34,321 bases of DNA, taken from positions 1 through 34,321 of the forward strand of contig JBQMRR010000030.1 in assembly GCA_052174495.1 (NCBI GenBank). Reading direction: 5' to 3'. The stretch comes from Arsenophonus sp052174495. GTDB lineage: Bacteria; Pseudomonadota; Gammaproteobacteria; Enterobacterales; Enterobacteriaceae. This document shows positions 8,767 to 18,374 of the stretch, one piece after another (positions within the stretch are counted from its first letter, which is position 1; each line of letters begins with the position of its first letter). The notes under the pieces are model-generated. The model ran no database searches. It had not been told where the DNA came from and saw only the letters and a list, made by a program, of their open reading frames with translations. Both the position numbers and the translations under genes were made by a program.

Positions 8767-9759
8767 TTATAAAATATCTGCAATAACCGTATGAATTTCC
8801 GGTGACCATACACTACATTGAACTTGACCAATGTGCTTTTTATGAAGCAATAACATCACTAAACGAGATTGCCCAATACCTCCACCTATAGTTTGTGGCA
8901 TTTGACCTTTTACTAACGCTTGATGCCATTCAAAAGACATTCTATTTTCATCACCTGTGATTGCTAATTGATATATAAGTGCTTTCGTATCTACACGGAT
9001 ACCCATCGAAGAAATTTCAAATGCATCCTGTATTATAGGATTCCAAACGATAATATCACCATTTAAACCAACATAACCATCACTATTAGCTGTTGTCCAA
9101 TCATCATAATCTGGAGCACGTACATCGTGAACAAGGCCATTCGATAGTTTTCCTCCGATTCCAATAAGGAAAACTGCACCTAATTCTTTAGCTACTTCAC
9201 GTTCTCTTCCTTTAGCATCAAGATCAAAATAGCGTTGCAATAGTTCCTCGCTATGAAGAAAATGAATTTTCTCAGGTAAAAAAGGAACTAAATCAAATTT
9301 TCTGCTAACTGCTTTTTCTGTTTCCTTTATTGCTTGATAAATTTTAATTACTGTCTTTTTTAAATAATCAAGAGAGCGCTCATCCTTAAGCATTATTTTT
9401 TCCCAATCCCACTGATCTACAAATACAGAATGAATAGGTGTCAGAGGATCTTCATCAGGACGTAATGCTTTCATATAAGTATAAATCCCTTGTCCAGGTT
9501 TAAAATCAAAACGACCTAAAGTTTTACGTTTCCATTTAGCCAATGAATGTATAACTTCAAAAATAGAATCTGGCATCGACTTTATTTTGACTTGCACTGC
9601 TTTTTCATAACCGGACAGGTTATCTTGAATTCCATCACCGACACGACTTAAGATAGGCGCTTGAACTTTAATTAATGCTAACTCTTTTTCTAACAAAAGC
9701 GAAAAAAAAGACTTAACAAAACTAATTTGTTGTTGATTTTTTATGAATAACTTTCTCAT
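8767..9759 (-). CDS. asnA: AsnA, ammonia-dependent aspartate-ammonia ligase
   Basis: AsnA makes asparagine from aspartate, ammonia and ATP, releasing AMP and pyrophosphate, in the cytoplasm. The product has 330 residues, the same as E. coli, and aligns without gaps. Its fold is that of class II aminoacyl-tRNA synthetases. Visible landmarks are QISFVKS (11-17), QAPILSRVGDG, MKALRPDED, HSVFVDQWDWE, LGAVFLIGIGGKLS, DVRAPDYDDW, LNGDIIVWNP and the ATP-site motif GGGIGQSR (292-299). GGA lies 8-9 bases before the ATG. A perfect palindrome sits upstream. The E. coli neighbours asnC, mioC and oriC on one side and viaA on the other are not recognisable; both flanks are IS remnants. Without AsnC, control is probably lost or altered. 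The frame is intact and likely functional. Confidence 0.97.
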   Translation of the reverse strand: MRKLFIKNQQQISFVKSFFSLLLEKELALIKVQAPILSRVGDGIQDNLSGYEKAVQVKIKSMPDSIFEVIHSLAKWKRKTLGRFDFKPGQGIYTYMKALRPDEDPLTPIHSVFVDQWDWEKIMLKDERSLDYLKKTVIKIYQAIKETEKAVSRKFDLVPFLPEKIHFLHSEELLQRYFDLDAKGREREVAKELGAVFLIGIGGKLSNGLVHDVRAPDYDDWTTANSDGYVGLNGDIIVWNPIIQDAFEISSMGIRVDTKALIYQLAITGDENRMSFEWHQALVKGQMPQTIGGGIGQSRLVMLLLHKKHIGQVQCSVWSPEIHTVIADIL

Positions 9760-9781
9760 TTTTATTCCATAATCTATAACA

Positions 9782-9812
9782 TTATTGATTTATCTTATAG
9801 ATAAATCAATAA
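9782..9812. promoter_or_regulatory. Perfect 13-bp palindrome in the asnA leader
   Basis: TTATTGATTTATC (9782-9794), loop TTATA, and GATAAATCAATAA (9800-9812) are exact reverse complements. The repeat starts 23 bases upstream of the asnA start codon, so it lies in the promoter or 5' leader. In E. coli asnA is controlled by AsnC, encoded divergently at this place. The repeat could be an operator, an mRNA hairpin, or a left-over terminator. No asnC remnant could be recognised, so a regulatory role is inference. Confidence 0.5.
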
Positions 9813-10014
9813 ATTGATCATAAATTCAATATTTTTAATAAAAAAGTAATTATGATTTTTAATTTTTAAAATTAGCCTTTAAAAATAAACAATCGTTTAA
9901 ATAGTATTTAAAATTATCAAAAGCATCAGATCGATAATTTAAAGTATAGCATATTTTATGAACTGTTGAAAACATATGACCTTACCATCTACCATAAAAT
10001 AACTAAATTTACAA

Positions 10015-11426
10015 AAAGTCCTGGTAAAGTACATATCTGGAGTTATTAGTAAATCTGATGTATGGTGGTCAGGGTATCGATCTACTCTAATGTTTGTAAA
10101 TCTGTTTCTCCCTCTCTTAAATTAAATGTTATCTTCATCAGGTTTAAAACCTAAAAATCTCCTTAGTTAGTTTCAGTTTTTCTAAGCAGCTTATAACAGC
10201 TTAAATAATGTTAAAAGGTTTAATTTTTTGAACTACAGTGCTTCGGGCGTCGACTTCATAGTCTTACTGTCGCAAAAGCTGATTCAATCGGATTGATTGT
10301 TCTTATTAATGCCCAGTGCACTGATGGAAAGACATAAAATGCCAACTGTTTTTTTAATTATTCTCCAACATCATCATCGCTGGAATAATATACTGAAAGC
10401 CTTGTAAATAAAACATTAAAGGATTTATTAGCGACATCGCTACCTCTCCTGCTAGACAAGGCATCTCTCCCTTGCACAGCTCTCACCCTTAACTTTCGGT
10501 GCTACATGCCTTTTAGAAATGAAGCTAGTTCATTAGATATTTTGTATAGCTAATGATGTTGTTTCTGTATGCTTGGAAACATCTTTGCTATTATATTCTA
10601 AAATTAAGGGCATCTCGTCTTCTGTACCCTAATCTAGGAGATATGGATAAGCTACGTGCTTGCAGGTCTTATTGAGGAATTCGGCCTAATAAGCTTTTGA
10701 TTCCTGATAAGACTATTCGATCGCAACGAGCCTCCTTGTATCATACGGGAGTCTACGCCGCTTTTACCTGCTGGTTAAAGCGATGATCTTTCCTATGACT
10801 AGGATGGTCATATTATCAGCCTAGAAATAAACGTAGATTTATCATTTAAATCATGCAGATACAATTCTGATGTCTTCAAGGCATCGCTGTTTCGGTCTGC
10901 TGATAGAACTTGACAAAAGATCACGTGGGATTTATCGAGAAGCGCTCAATGATTCATGAAAATTACCGATAGAGATGGCTCGCAGGTATAGGCATGCTAG
11001 TAAATCTTTGACGTTTTATGCTATTCGGATAAGGCAGTAGAAAGGAGCTGTTGAAAAATATTCTTTTACCTCTAAGATCTCTTACCTTAAGCACTTTAAA
11101 TACTAAGATAACCCCGTAGCAATTTATATATAGTTAATTGTAGCAGTTAATCGTTATAGTTAACGGTATACCATTCGTTAACGAGGTGGCGGAACCATGA
11201 ATTTGAGTACTACCTTAACGACAGTGCTATTAGTTGTCTGCCATTATTGCAAATGAATTCATACAATGAATCACAGGCAATCTCTGGTTTCGTAAATACC
11301 TGTAAGGTAAACTTTACATGCCATATCATCTCTCTCTTGTTAAAATCATTTACGAAATTAATTAACAGGATATATCACCATCCTCGAAACCCTATATGCT
11401 AAAATAAGCATAACTCTTCTTTAATA
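10015..11426 (-). mobile_element. Decayed IS256-family element, copy D, near full length
   Basis: This is a dead IS of about 1.4 kb with the transposase on the minus strand. In reverse complement the amino end near 11225-11275 gives DSLYEFICNNGRQLIAL, matching the DPLHKLIRNGARKL region of other copies. The carboxyl end near 10235-10310 reads HWALIRTINPIESAFATVRL across the family motif, the best-preserved version in the window. The middle is broken by stops. The ends match other copies: GGAGTTATTAGTAAATCTG at 10040, and in reverse complement AGAGTTATGC...TATAGGGTTTCGAGGATGGTG at 11380-11420. It occupies the place where asnC and mioC lie next to asnA in E. coli. Confidence 0.82.
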
Positions 11427-12054
11427 ACCAGTAATAAATAATTAAAACTATTTTAAATACAGATAGCATATTACTTTTACTTATATTTTACTTATAAAGT
11501 TATATTAAAGATTTTTATTTAATTTCATAATTTTTATTATGTTAATCAATGTCAATATTATTGTATTTTACTATTTATTTAATTAAAAGTTATAGAATAG
11601 TTTAATTTTAAATATTACATTTTTAATTATATTTCGATAAATAATCGATTATAATATGATATAAATTTATATTTAATTGTTGTTATATAAGAACAATTAA
11701 ATATTAATAGATAAAATATCATAATCAATCTACCAATAAATAACAGACAAATTTATATATTTTATAAAATTAATTAGATTTATTTAAACTATAACTATTT
11801 ATAAGTAAATAGTTTATTATTTAGTAACTACTATTTAGTTTTTCTAAATAGAAATTTTCATAAACAATATTAACTGAAATAGACAAATTCTAATTAGAAT
11901 GCAGGGAAATTAAATTAAATAATATTTAATATGTTTATACTTATAATAATTAAATTATTATATTAAAATTAATAAAATTTAATTTAATTTAATTAAAATG
12001 ATTAACAAAATTAATTAAATCAATCATTTTAATTTAAGGATTTTTCTTATATAA
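11427..12054. other. Extremely AT-rich tract without genes, with an inverted repeat at 11991-12034
   Basis: About 630 bases consist almost only of A and T, clearly richer in AT than the decayed DNA around them. No open reading frame or gene remnant is recognisable. Near the right end AATTAAAATGATT (11991-12003) and AATCATTTTAATT (12022-12034) form a perfect 13-bp inverted repeat with an 18-base spacer. In E. coli oriC lies upstream of asnA, about this far away once IS copy D is discounted. However, I see no TTATCCACA DnaA box and no GATC site here, so an origin is not supported. Confidence 0.5.
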
Positions 12055-13445
12055 ATAAACATATTTCATTTTTAGTGTATAGGGTTTCAGAAATGGTGAC
12101 ATATTCTGCTGATGATTAATTTCATGAATGATTTTAATAAAAAAGAAATTATATGCTATGAAAACCTACCTTATATAAGTATTTGCAAAACTAGATATTA
12201 TCTCTAATTCATTGCATAACGCCATCCGTAACGCTCCCAGTGAGAGAGCTGATAGCACCGCTCTATTAAGGTTAAAAACGAAGCCATGCTGTGATAACCT
12301 GCTTAACACCGTTTTGTTGATGGGAAACTATGCGTCGTCCGTAACAATTATTCGTGACAGCGAACCTATAATAGGTATTGATGATATTAAGATTAAAGTA
12401 ACTAAGGTTAAAAATTTTTAGCGGCAATAGAATATTCTCTTCAGCAGCTCGCTTATGCTTCCTTATCTAAGCATACAAAAGGCGTGAATAGTTGCTACTA
12501 AGGCGTATACGGCGAGACATCTACACCATTGATTTTTATGAATCTTTATGGCACTTTTTTAAAAAAGCAGATAATTTTTATGCCAGTACATAAACAAACT
12601 GAAACAGCAATGGCTTAAAGAGCATTGGCAATGGTGATACCTGTGTGATTTAAACGATACGCGTTATGTTTATTTCTGAATCGATGACATATATACTATT
12701 CTATCAGGCAAGCTGATTGCCTTTGCTTTCTGTTTCATTTATTGACATAACTGAATATATATACATAAAAGAAACTAATTACGGTAAAATATGCTTATCA
12801 AGAATCAAAAAACTTGTTATAACTTTTCAATGGCCTGCTGTAAACGCGGAACTTAACCGTATATACCACAGACTTATTACGGAGATAGAGAGTACCGCCT
12901 ACTTTGGTTTTAAAGTAAAATGGAAAAAGATATTCCAGGATACGCATTACCAACATTATTTGAAGTATACAAAATAGCTCATGCACTACCTTTTACTCAC
13001 CAAAACAGGTAACAGAAAGTTAAAGCTTGAGTTTCAAGAGATTTGGATAACAGAGAGCCGTGATATTGCTAATAAAACTTTTAATGTTTTCTTAGTAAGA
13101 TTTTCTATAGTATTCTGCAAATTTCAATTAGTATTCCGGGCTTTAGCATAAGAATGAAGAATCTTAATTAAGTCGACTTTTGCGATAGTGAACTTATGAA
13201 GCTGACGCACAAAGCACTGTATTTAAAAATAACCCTTTAATGGTATTGAATCTTCTCCCGTTTTCTCAGAAAATCTGGACCATTCTTTAAGGAAGTTAAC
13301 CTATTGATCCTGTAGTAATAAACGATCTACCATTTAATGGGTAGAAAACAAATTTCTGAAGCATCAGAATAGAACGTAGCCTTATCAGTATATACTAGAT
13401 TTGCTAATAACTCCATATAAATTATGTTTAGTTAAACTATTTTAT
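12055..13445 (+). mobile_element. Decayed IS256-family element, copy E, near full length
   Basis: This is a dead IS on the plus strand. Transposase pieces in order: NSLHNAIRNAPSERADS at 12200 (the DPLHKLIRNGAR region); RIFSSAA then LMLPYLSIQKA near 12430-12480 (the FSSAILPPYLRRSRS region); a piece with CDLNDTRYVYF near 12650; an open stretch to 12977 holding STAYFGFKVKWKKIFQDTH, matching DGALGFWKALEKVFPDTRHQRCWVHK; KLEFQEIWITESRD near 13025; and an eroded NPIESTFATVR region near 13170-13200. The longest open stretch is 86 codons. The left end (12070-12110) and right end (13400-13430) match the other copies. An IS481-type remnant follows at once. Confidence 0.82.
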
Positions 13446-13449
13446 AATT

Positions 13450-14485
13450 ATTTGATCCCGAATCATTATATAGACCTTCCTCGTACAAGCTATATTCATG
13501 ATAAGGGTGGCTACTGTGTATGATATAGTTAAGGGTAAATATGATGATAAGGTTTTATCGTCATGTAACTACAGCACCCAAAATTAGTAATACTCTCTCG
13601 AGCATCAAATATGCCTACATCTATTTTGGCTAATCGTTATAGCATATCTAAACTACTTTTACTAAATAGTAAAAACAAGATGATGTTGATGATCACAATC
13701 ATATTCTCCATCGTTTACCCATAACGTTGTCGTCCACTCAGGAATCTATAGTCATTTTATTTTTAAAAACCGTTTTCTCCTTCTTACGATCTATCTGCTG
13801 GCAATTCATACGCAAATTCCTGAACTCCATTATATCTTAATCTACCTTGAATCGTTGTTTACACAAATCTTAAGTGAGAATTGGGGTAAAATGAGGAATA
13901 AAATTCCAGAATCGTAAGCATAAAGCATTTAAAAGCTACGCGTCTGCTTTTATAGCTACACTTACCTATAAATATCTCTTCTATAAATGCCAAATAAACT
14001 TTACGTTGTCATATTTTCGTAGGCATGAATCATCAAAATAGGATGAGTTTTTTGGCTTTACAAGCCAAAGACCGCAATTAATGATTAATATTTTTTACTT
14101 AATCTTAACAAAATATATCCATACCTTATTCATGTAGTACTTATAAACAATAGCAATAATTTCAGACTACCGTTTTGTTTTTCGAAAACGTTCAGTCAGC
14201 AGAAAATAGGAATTCAACTATTTGCATACAAAGCTTTATTTATATAGAACAAGAACTTAGTTCTGCTCCGCCCGCCCATTCTGAACGAATGGTATGATTG
14301 AACAATATAATGAGCGTATGATAGAAAATAGGCTAGAAAGCTTTCATTTTAATTCTTGTTAAGAGATTGAAAATCACTCTGCATCGATATATTTAACTTT
14401 ATGCTTATAAATATAAATCATTCAATCAGTATTGACTAGCAAAACTTCATTATAATCTATAAAGATTGGTTAAAAGTTAAATCTG
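13450..14485 (+). mobile_element. Decayed IS481-type element, copy 2
   Basis: This plus-strand copy aligns over nearly its whole length with the reverse complement of 7616-8565. Shared landmarks include ATTATATAGACC near 13473, AAAGCTACGCGTCTGCTTTT near 13931, GGAATTCAACTATTTGCATA near 14210 (the LC.ELGIEH codons) and CTGCATCGATATATTTAACT near 14380 (TLHRYI.L). The carboxyl-terminal part continues towards about 14480, further than in copy 1. No open frame is of useful length. It ends about 25 bases before the ydiK stop codon. Confidence 0.7.
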
Positions 14486-14509
14486 AATTATTCAAAAAAC
14501 CTTCCTATC

Positions 14510-15592
14510 TTAGAGAGAAGTGATAGGTAATTTAGCTGGTTTCGAAACTTTATTCATCCAGGCGGTTAGTAAATTATGTGAGACAGCTAAAACGACTGGA
14601 CCGACAAAAAGACCAATTACGCCAAATGATAAAATTCCACCAATTACACCAATAAAAATAAGTATCATTGATAAATTTGCTCCCCTTTTTATTAAAAGGG
14701 GGCGCAATACGCCATCCATTGTTGCTACAATTATGCTCCATATAATTATTATAATGGCATAACTGGTATTGCCTGACCAGAATAACCATATTATAGAGGG
14801 GACCATAATTAATAATGGGCCAAGTTGAGCAACACAACATACAAAGACAAGAATTGTTAATATTTCAGCATAAGGAATACCTACTAAAGCTAAACCAATA
14901 CCACTGATAATTGCTTGTATTAATGAGGTTACAACTACACCTAATGCAATAGCGCGAATTGATTGACCAGCAAGTAGAATGGCGATATCACCCTGCATAC
15001 CTGCTAGTCGAATGGCGAAATGTCGAATACTTAATATAACACTTTCTCCTTTTAGATAAAGTAATGCAGTAAATAGTAACATTACGATAAGATGAAACAT
15101 AAAACGCCCAGTATTAATAGCTTGCGCTAAAAACCAGCTAGCTGCTTCTCCAATATACGGTTGTAGTTTAGAAATTAATGTATTACTTCCATTAGATAGC
15201 AGTGTATGCCAACCATAAAAAAGTTTATTATCTATAAATGGTAAATTTTTTAACCATAACAGCTCTGGTAATCTAATTTCAGACGGCGATTTTGCCCATT
15301 CAATTAGTGGGCCACTATTTTGTATAATGCCACTAATTAGCATTGCAAAAGGAATAACGAATAATAAAATTACTAATAATGTCATCGCTATACTTGCTAG
15401 CCATTTTTTATACCACAATTTACTTTCAATCTTTTTGAATAATGGCCAGGTTGCAATAACCAGCATGCCAGCCCAGAGAAAACCAAGTATGAACGGTTTC
15501 AATACCAAAAAACATGCTGTTATCATCAATAAAATAGCAATTATGTTTAAAATAAATTTAGGTAAATCATTAAGGGATTGTGCTTTTTCCAT
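14510..15592 (-). CDS. ydiK: YdiK, inner membrane protein of the AI-2E transporter (PerM) family
   Basis: This is a 360-residue polytopic membrane protein of the AI-2E/PerM family (PF01594); E. coli YdiK has 370. Function in E. coli is not established, and a small-molecule export role is only assumed from relatives. The similarity to YdiK is collinear: FILGFLWAGMLVIATWP near 30-45, a WLKNLPFIDNKLFYGWH stretch near 112-128 in the periplasmic segment, RHFAIRLAGMQGD, AIRAIALGVVVTSLIQA and FVGPVVLAVS near the end. Hydrophobic segments cluster at about 12-65, 72-90, 155-175 and through 205-345, the usual seven to eight helices. AGG lies ahead of the ATG. Its orientation, divergent from sufA, is as in E. 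coli, but ydiH, menI and ydiJ, which stand between there, are gone. The frame is intact. Confidence 0.9.
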   Translation of the reverse strand: MEKAQSLNDLPKFILNIIAILLMITACFLVLKPFILGFLWAGMLVIATWPLFKKIESKLWYKKWLASIAMTLLVILLFVIPFAMLISGIIQNSGPLIEWAKSPSEIRLPELLWLKNLPFIDNKLFYGWHTLLSNGSNTLISKLQPYIGEAASWFLAQAINTGRFMFHLIVMLLFTALLYLKGESVILSIRHFAIRLAGMQGDIAILLAGQSIRAIALGVVVTSLIQAIISGIGLALVGIPYAEILTILVFVCCVAQLGPLLIMVPSIIWLFWSGNTSYAIIIIIWSIIVATMDGVLRPLLIKRGANLSMILIFIGVIGGILSFGVIGLFVGPVVLAVSHNLLTAWMNKVSKPAKLPITSL

Positions 15593-16437
15593 AAACTGGC
15601 CTAATTATAAAAATTACGAATGGGATATTATCAATGATCTATTACATGATTAATAATATTTTAACTAATAAAATTAGATGATAATGAAATTACATTGTTT
15701 ATAAAATATTAATTACCAAGTTTTATTTTATATGCACTTTTGTCGAGAACAGTACATAAATGCAAAGTGAACATTAATTAAAAAATTACTAATATCATGA
15801 TATATTAAAAGACTAAGGTTTTAACGGTAATTTACTGATCAGTTAAATTGAATGTTTATCAATGGCAACAGATAATAGTGGAATTGCGCTAATTTCTCTT
15901 AATTATATCTCTCAATAGCTATCCTGTCATGAACAGAGCTTGTGCGTCGAGGATCTACATAATGATATTAAATCAAATAGCTAGCCTATTAAACTGGTAT
16001 CTTCAAAAAAATACGTAGCATATATAATGCGATTTATTTTGGTCGTTGGCAAAAATTTTATTAATAAAAGTATTCAAATGAATAATTAAAACTAAATTGT
16101 GTTTTCCGATTGATAACAACCATAATTTTATTATTATTAATTAAAGATAAATGAAAGACAATAAATCGATGGTTTATCCATATTTTATTTTTCAAGTTTT
16201 AAATATTATTGAATATATAAGTTAATTTTATTAATTAATAATTTGATATAGTTAATAAATTAACTGTTCTGAACAACTAATAGTAAAATAAATACTACTT
16301 TTTGCTAAAAACACTCTAATAAAAATATTAACTTAAATAAGTAGTTAAAGTGATAGATGCTATCATTAACATATATAAAGAAAAAAAAATCTAGTTACAT
16401 TCACATTCATAGTGTATTTAGTTAAAAAATTAGTTTA
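15593..16437. other. AT-rich spacer between ydiK and sufA; no gene seen
   Basis: This spacer replaces the E. coli segment that carries ydiH, menI and ydiJ. I could not recognise remnants of any of them. It must hold the two divergent promoters. The only clear element is the palindrome at 16351-16365. Confidence 0.5.
16351..16365 (+). promoter_or_regulatory. Fur-like palindrome upstream of sufA, overlapping a likely promoter
   Basis: TGATAGATGCTATCA is a perfect interrupted palindrome 85 bases upstream of the sufA start. Against the 7-1-7 Fur pattern TGATAAT-N-ATTATCA it matches 10 of 14 positions, all five outer bases on each side. E. coli sufA has a Fur site in its promoter. AT-rich candidates for a -10 box (TATATAAAG, from about 16372) lie just downstream, so binding here could block transcription. 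No OxyR or IscR site could be recognised. The Fur reading is inference. Confidence 0.4.
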
Positions 16438-16449
16438 ATGAGGTCACTA

Positions 16450-16818
16450 ATGACAGAGCACGTCGATACTTCTTCTTTGAAGAAAACAATTTGGCAAGGC
16501 CTTACCATGACCGATAAGGCGGCTGTTCAAATTAATAAATTAATGAAAAAAAATCCTGATATTCAAGGACTATCTCTTAAGATTAAACAATCAGGTTGTG
16601 CAGGATTTAGTTATGTTATTGCATTGATAGATAATCCAACCCAAGAATATTTGCTGTTTGAACACAATGGCGCTAAGCTTTTTGTTCCTCTAAAAGCAAT
16701 GCCATTTATTGATGGTATTGAGGTTGATTATGTTCATGATGGACTTAATCAAATATTTAAATTTAATAATCCTAAGGCTCAACACGCTTGTGGTTGTGGT
16801 GAAAGCTTTAGTATTTAA
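16450..16818 (+). CDS. sufA: SufA, A-type Fe-S cluster carrier
   Basis: SufA takes Fe-S clusters from the SufBCD scaffold and hands them to apoproteins in the cytoplasm. With the ATG at 16450 the product has 122 residues, exactly the E. coli length. The three ligand cysteines fall at the E. coli positions: C50 in QSGCAGF, C114 and C116 in ACGCGESF. The stretch KLFVPLKAMPFIDG.EVD is nearly identical to E. coli. The upstream ATG at 16438 would add four residues, but the GAGG directly after it (16440-16443) is at ideal ribosome-binding distance from 16450, so I take the second ATG. It is the first gene of the sufABCDSE operon; sufB follows after 12 bases. Confidence 0.96.
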   Translation: MTEHVDTSSLKKTIWQGLTMTDKAAVQINKLMKKNPDIQGLSLKIKQSGCAGFSYVIALIDNPTQEYLLFEHNGAKLFVPLKAMPFIDGIEVDYVHDGLNQIFKFNNPKAQHACGCGESFSI

Positions 16819-16830
16819 GTGAATTAAATT

Positions 16831-18330
16831 ATGTTACAGTCTAATATAGAAATTGGTCATGATGTTCAACAATGGTTAGAGGAACATCGTTATAAAGAGG
16901 GATTTTTTACTCAGATTGCAACGGATGAATTACCTAAAGGTCTTAATGAAGAAGTTATTAAAGCCATTTCAATCAAACGTAATGAACCTGATTGGATGTT
17001 GCAATTTCGCTTAGAAGCTTATGAACATTGGTTGGGTATGGAAGAACCGCACTGGCTTAAAGGCTATTACCCTGATTTAAACTATCAGGAATATAGTTAT
17101 TATTCCGCACCATCATGTAATAGTTGCAATGATAATTGTCACATTAAATCCGATTCAGGAACAGAGGTTGGGAATGAGAATAATAATAATTACCTGACTG
17201 CAGAAGTTGAAGAAACGTTTAATAAACTTGGCGTACCAGTACGTGATGAAAAATTAGTTGCAGTAGATGCTATTTTTGATTCTGTTTCTGTTTCAACAAC
17301 TTATCGTGTTGAATTAGCAAAACTGAATATTATTTTTTGCTCTTTCAGTGAAGCAATCCAACAATACCCTGAACTAGTAAAAAAATATATTGGTACGGTC
17401 GTTTCTAATCGGGATAACTTTTTTGCTACATTGAATTCTGCTGTCGCTTCTGATGGGACCTTTGTTTATGTACCAAAGGGAGTTCGTTGCCCAATGGAAT
17501 TATCAACCTATTTTCGTATTAATGCAGCGAAGACCGGTCAGTTTGAGCGCACAATGTTGATTGCTGATGAAGGTAGTTACGTTAGTTATATTGAAGGATG
17601 TTCTGCTCCAGTACGTGATAGCTATCAACTGCATGCTGCTGTAGTTGAAGTTATTATTCATAAAGATGCTGAAGTAAAATACTCTACCGTACAAAATTGG
17701 TTTTCAGGTGCTAAAAGTGAACATGCTGGTATTTTAAACTTTGTCACCAAACGTGCTTTATGTAAGGGTGAAAATGCTAAAATGTCCTGGGCACAGTCTG
17801 AAACAGGATCAGCTATTACTTGGAAATATCCTAGTGTTATTCTGCAAGGAGATAATTCAGTTGGGGAATTTTTTTCAGTGGCATTAACCAATGGTAACCA
17901 ACAAGCTGATACCGGTACAAAAATGATCCATATTGGTAAGAATACACATTCTATCATCATTTCCAAAGGGATTTCAGCAGGTCGCAGTCAAAATAGTTAC
18001 CGCGGTTTAGTAAAAATTTTATCAACTGCCGAAAATGCTAGAAATTATACCCAATGTGATTCTATGTTAATTGGTACTAAATGTGGCGCGCATACTTTTC
18101 CTTCTATTAAGGTAAAAAATAATAGCGCAAAGTTAGAACATGAAGCCACGACATCTCGTATTGGTGAGGATCAACTTTTTTATTGTTTACAACGTGGTAT
18201 TAGTGAGGAGAATGCTATTTCTATGATCGTAAATGGTTTCTGTAAAGATGTCTTTTCTGAATTACCATTAGAGTTTGTCGTTGAAGCGCAAAAATTGTTA
18301 GCAATTAGCTTGGAAAATAGTGTGGGTTAA
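16831..18330 (+). CDS. sufB: SufB, Fe-S scaffold subunit of SufBCD
   Basis: SufB is the scaffold on which the SufBC2D complex builds Fe-S clusters with sulfur from SufSE. The 499 residues compare with 495 in E. coli, the extra ones mostly in the divergent region about 88-118, where the cysteines of APSCNSCNDNC are kept. The core is highly conserved: YVPKGVRCPMELSTYFRINA, SYVSYIEGCSAPVRDSYQLH, and the stretch around TQCDSMLIG. The cysteine equivalent to E. coli C405 is C409, and the glutamate of LEHEATTSR equivalent to E434 is E438. The end, AISLENSVG, matches AISLEHSVG. The start lacks a clear Shine-Dalgarno sequence and may rely on coupling to sufA, 12 bases upstream. Confidence 0.97.
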   Translation: MLQSNIEIGHDVQQWLEEHRYKEGFFTQIATDELPKGLNEEVIKAISIKRNEPDWMLQFRLEAYEHWLGMEEPHWLKGYYPDLNYQEYSYYSAPSCNSCNDNCHIKSDSGTEVGNENNNNYLTAEVEETFNKLGVPVRDEKLVAVDAIFDSVSVSTTYRVELAKLNIIFCSFSEAIQQYPELVKKYIGTVVSNRDNFFATLNSAVASDGTFVYVPKGVRCPMELSTYFRINAAKTGQFERTMLIADEGSYVSYIEGCSAPVRDSYQLHAAVVEVIIHKDAEVKYSTVQNWFSGAKSEHAGILNFVTKRALCKGENAKMSWAQSETGSAITWKYPSVILQGDNSVGEFFSVALTNGNQQADTGTKMIHIGKNTHSIIISKGISAGRSQNSYRGLVKILSTAENARNYTQCDSMLIGTKCGAHTFPSIKVKNNSAKLEHEATTSRIGEDQLFYCLQRGISEENAISMIVNGFCKDVFSELPLEFVVEAQKLLAISLENSVG

Positions 18331-18374
18331 TGGTTTCTATTAAAAGAATATTGAGTTATTCAAAGGCTAATGAA

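Noticed and set aside
11427..12054. Chromosomal origin of replication
   Set aside because: Only the position relative to asnA suggests it; no DnaA box or GATC site is visible.
12798..12986. Open frame of 62 codons on the minus strand
   Set aside because: It is antisense to the readable transposase piece of IS256-type copy E.
14520..15653. Plus-strand and second minus-strand open frames over ydiK (80, 88 and 108 codons)
   Set aside because: They are shadows of ydiK, which is full length and clearly similar to the E. coli protein.
17503..17966. Minus-strand open frames opposite sufB
   Set aside because: Shadows of the highly conserved sufB gene.
18330..18374. Earlier start codon for sufC overlapping the sufB stop
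   Set aside because: It would add 15 residues absent from homologues; the ATG at 18375 gives the canonical amino end.
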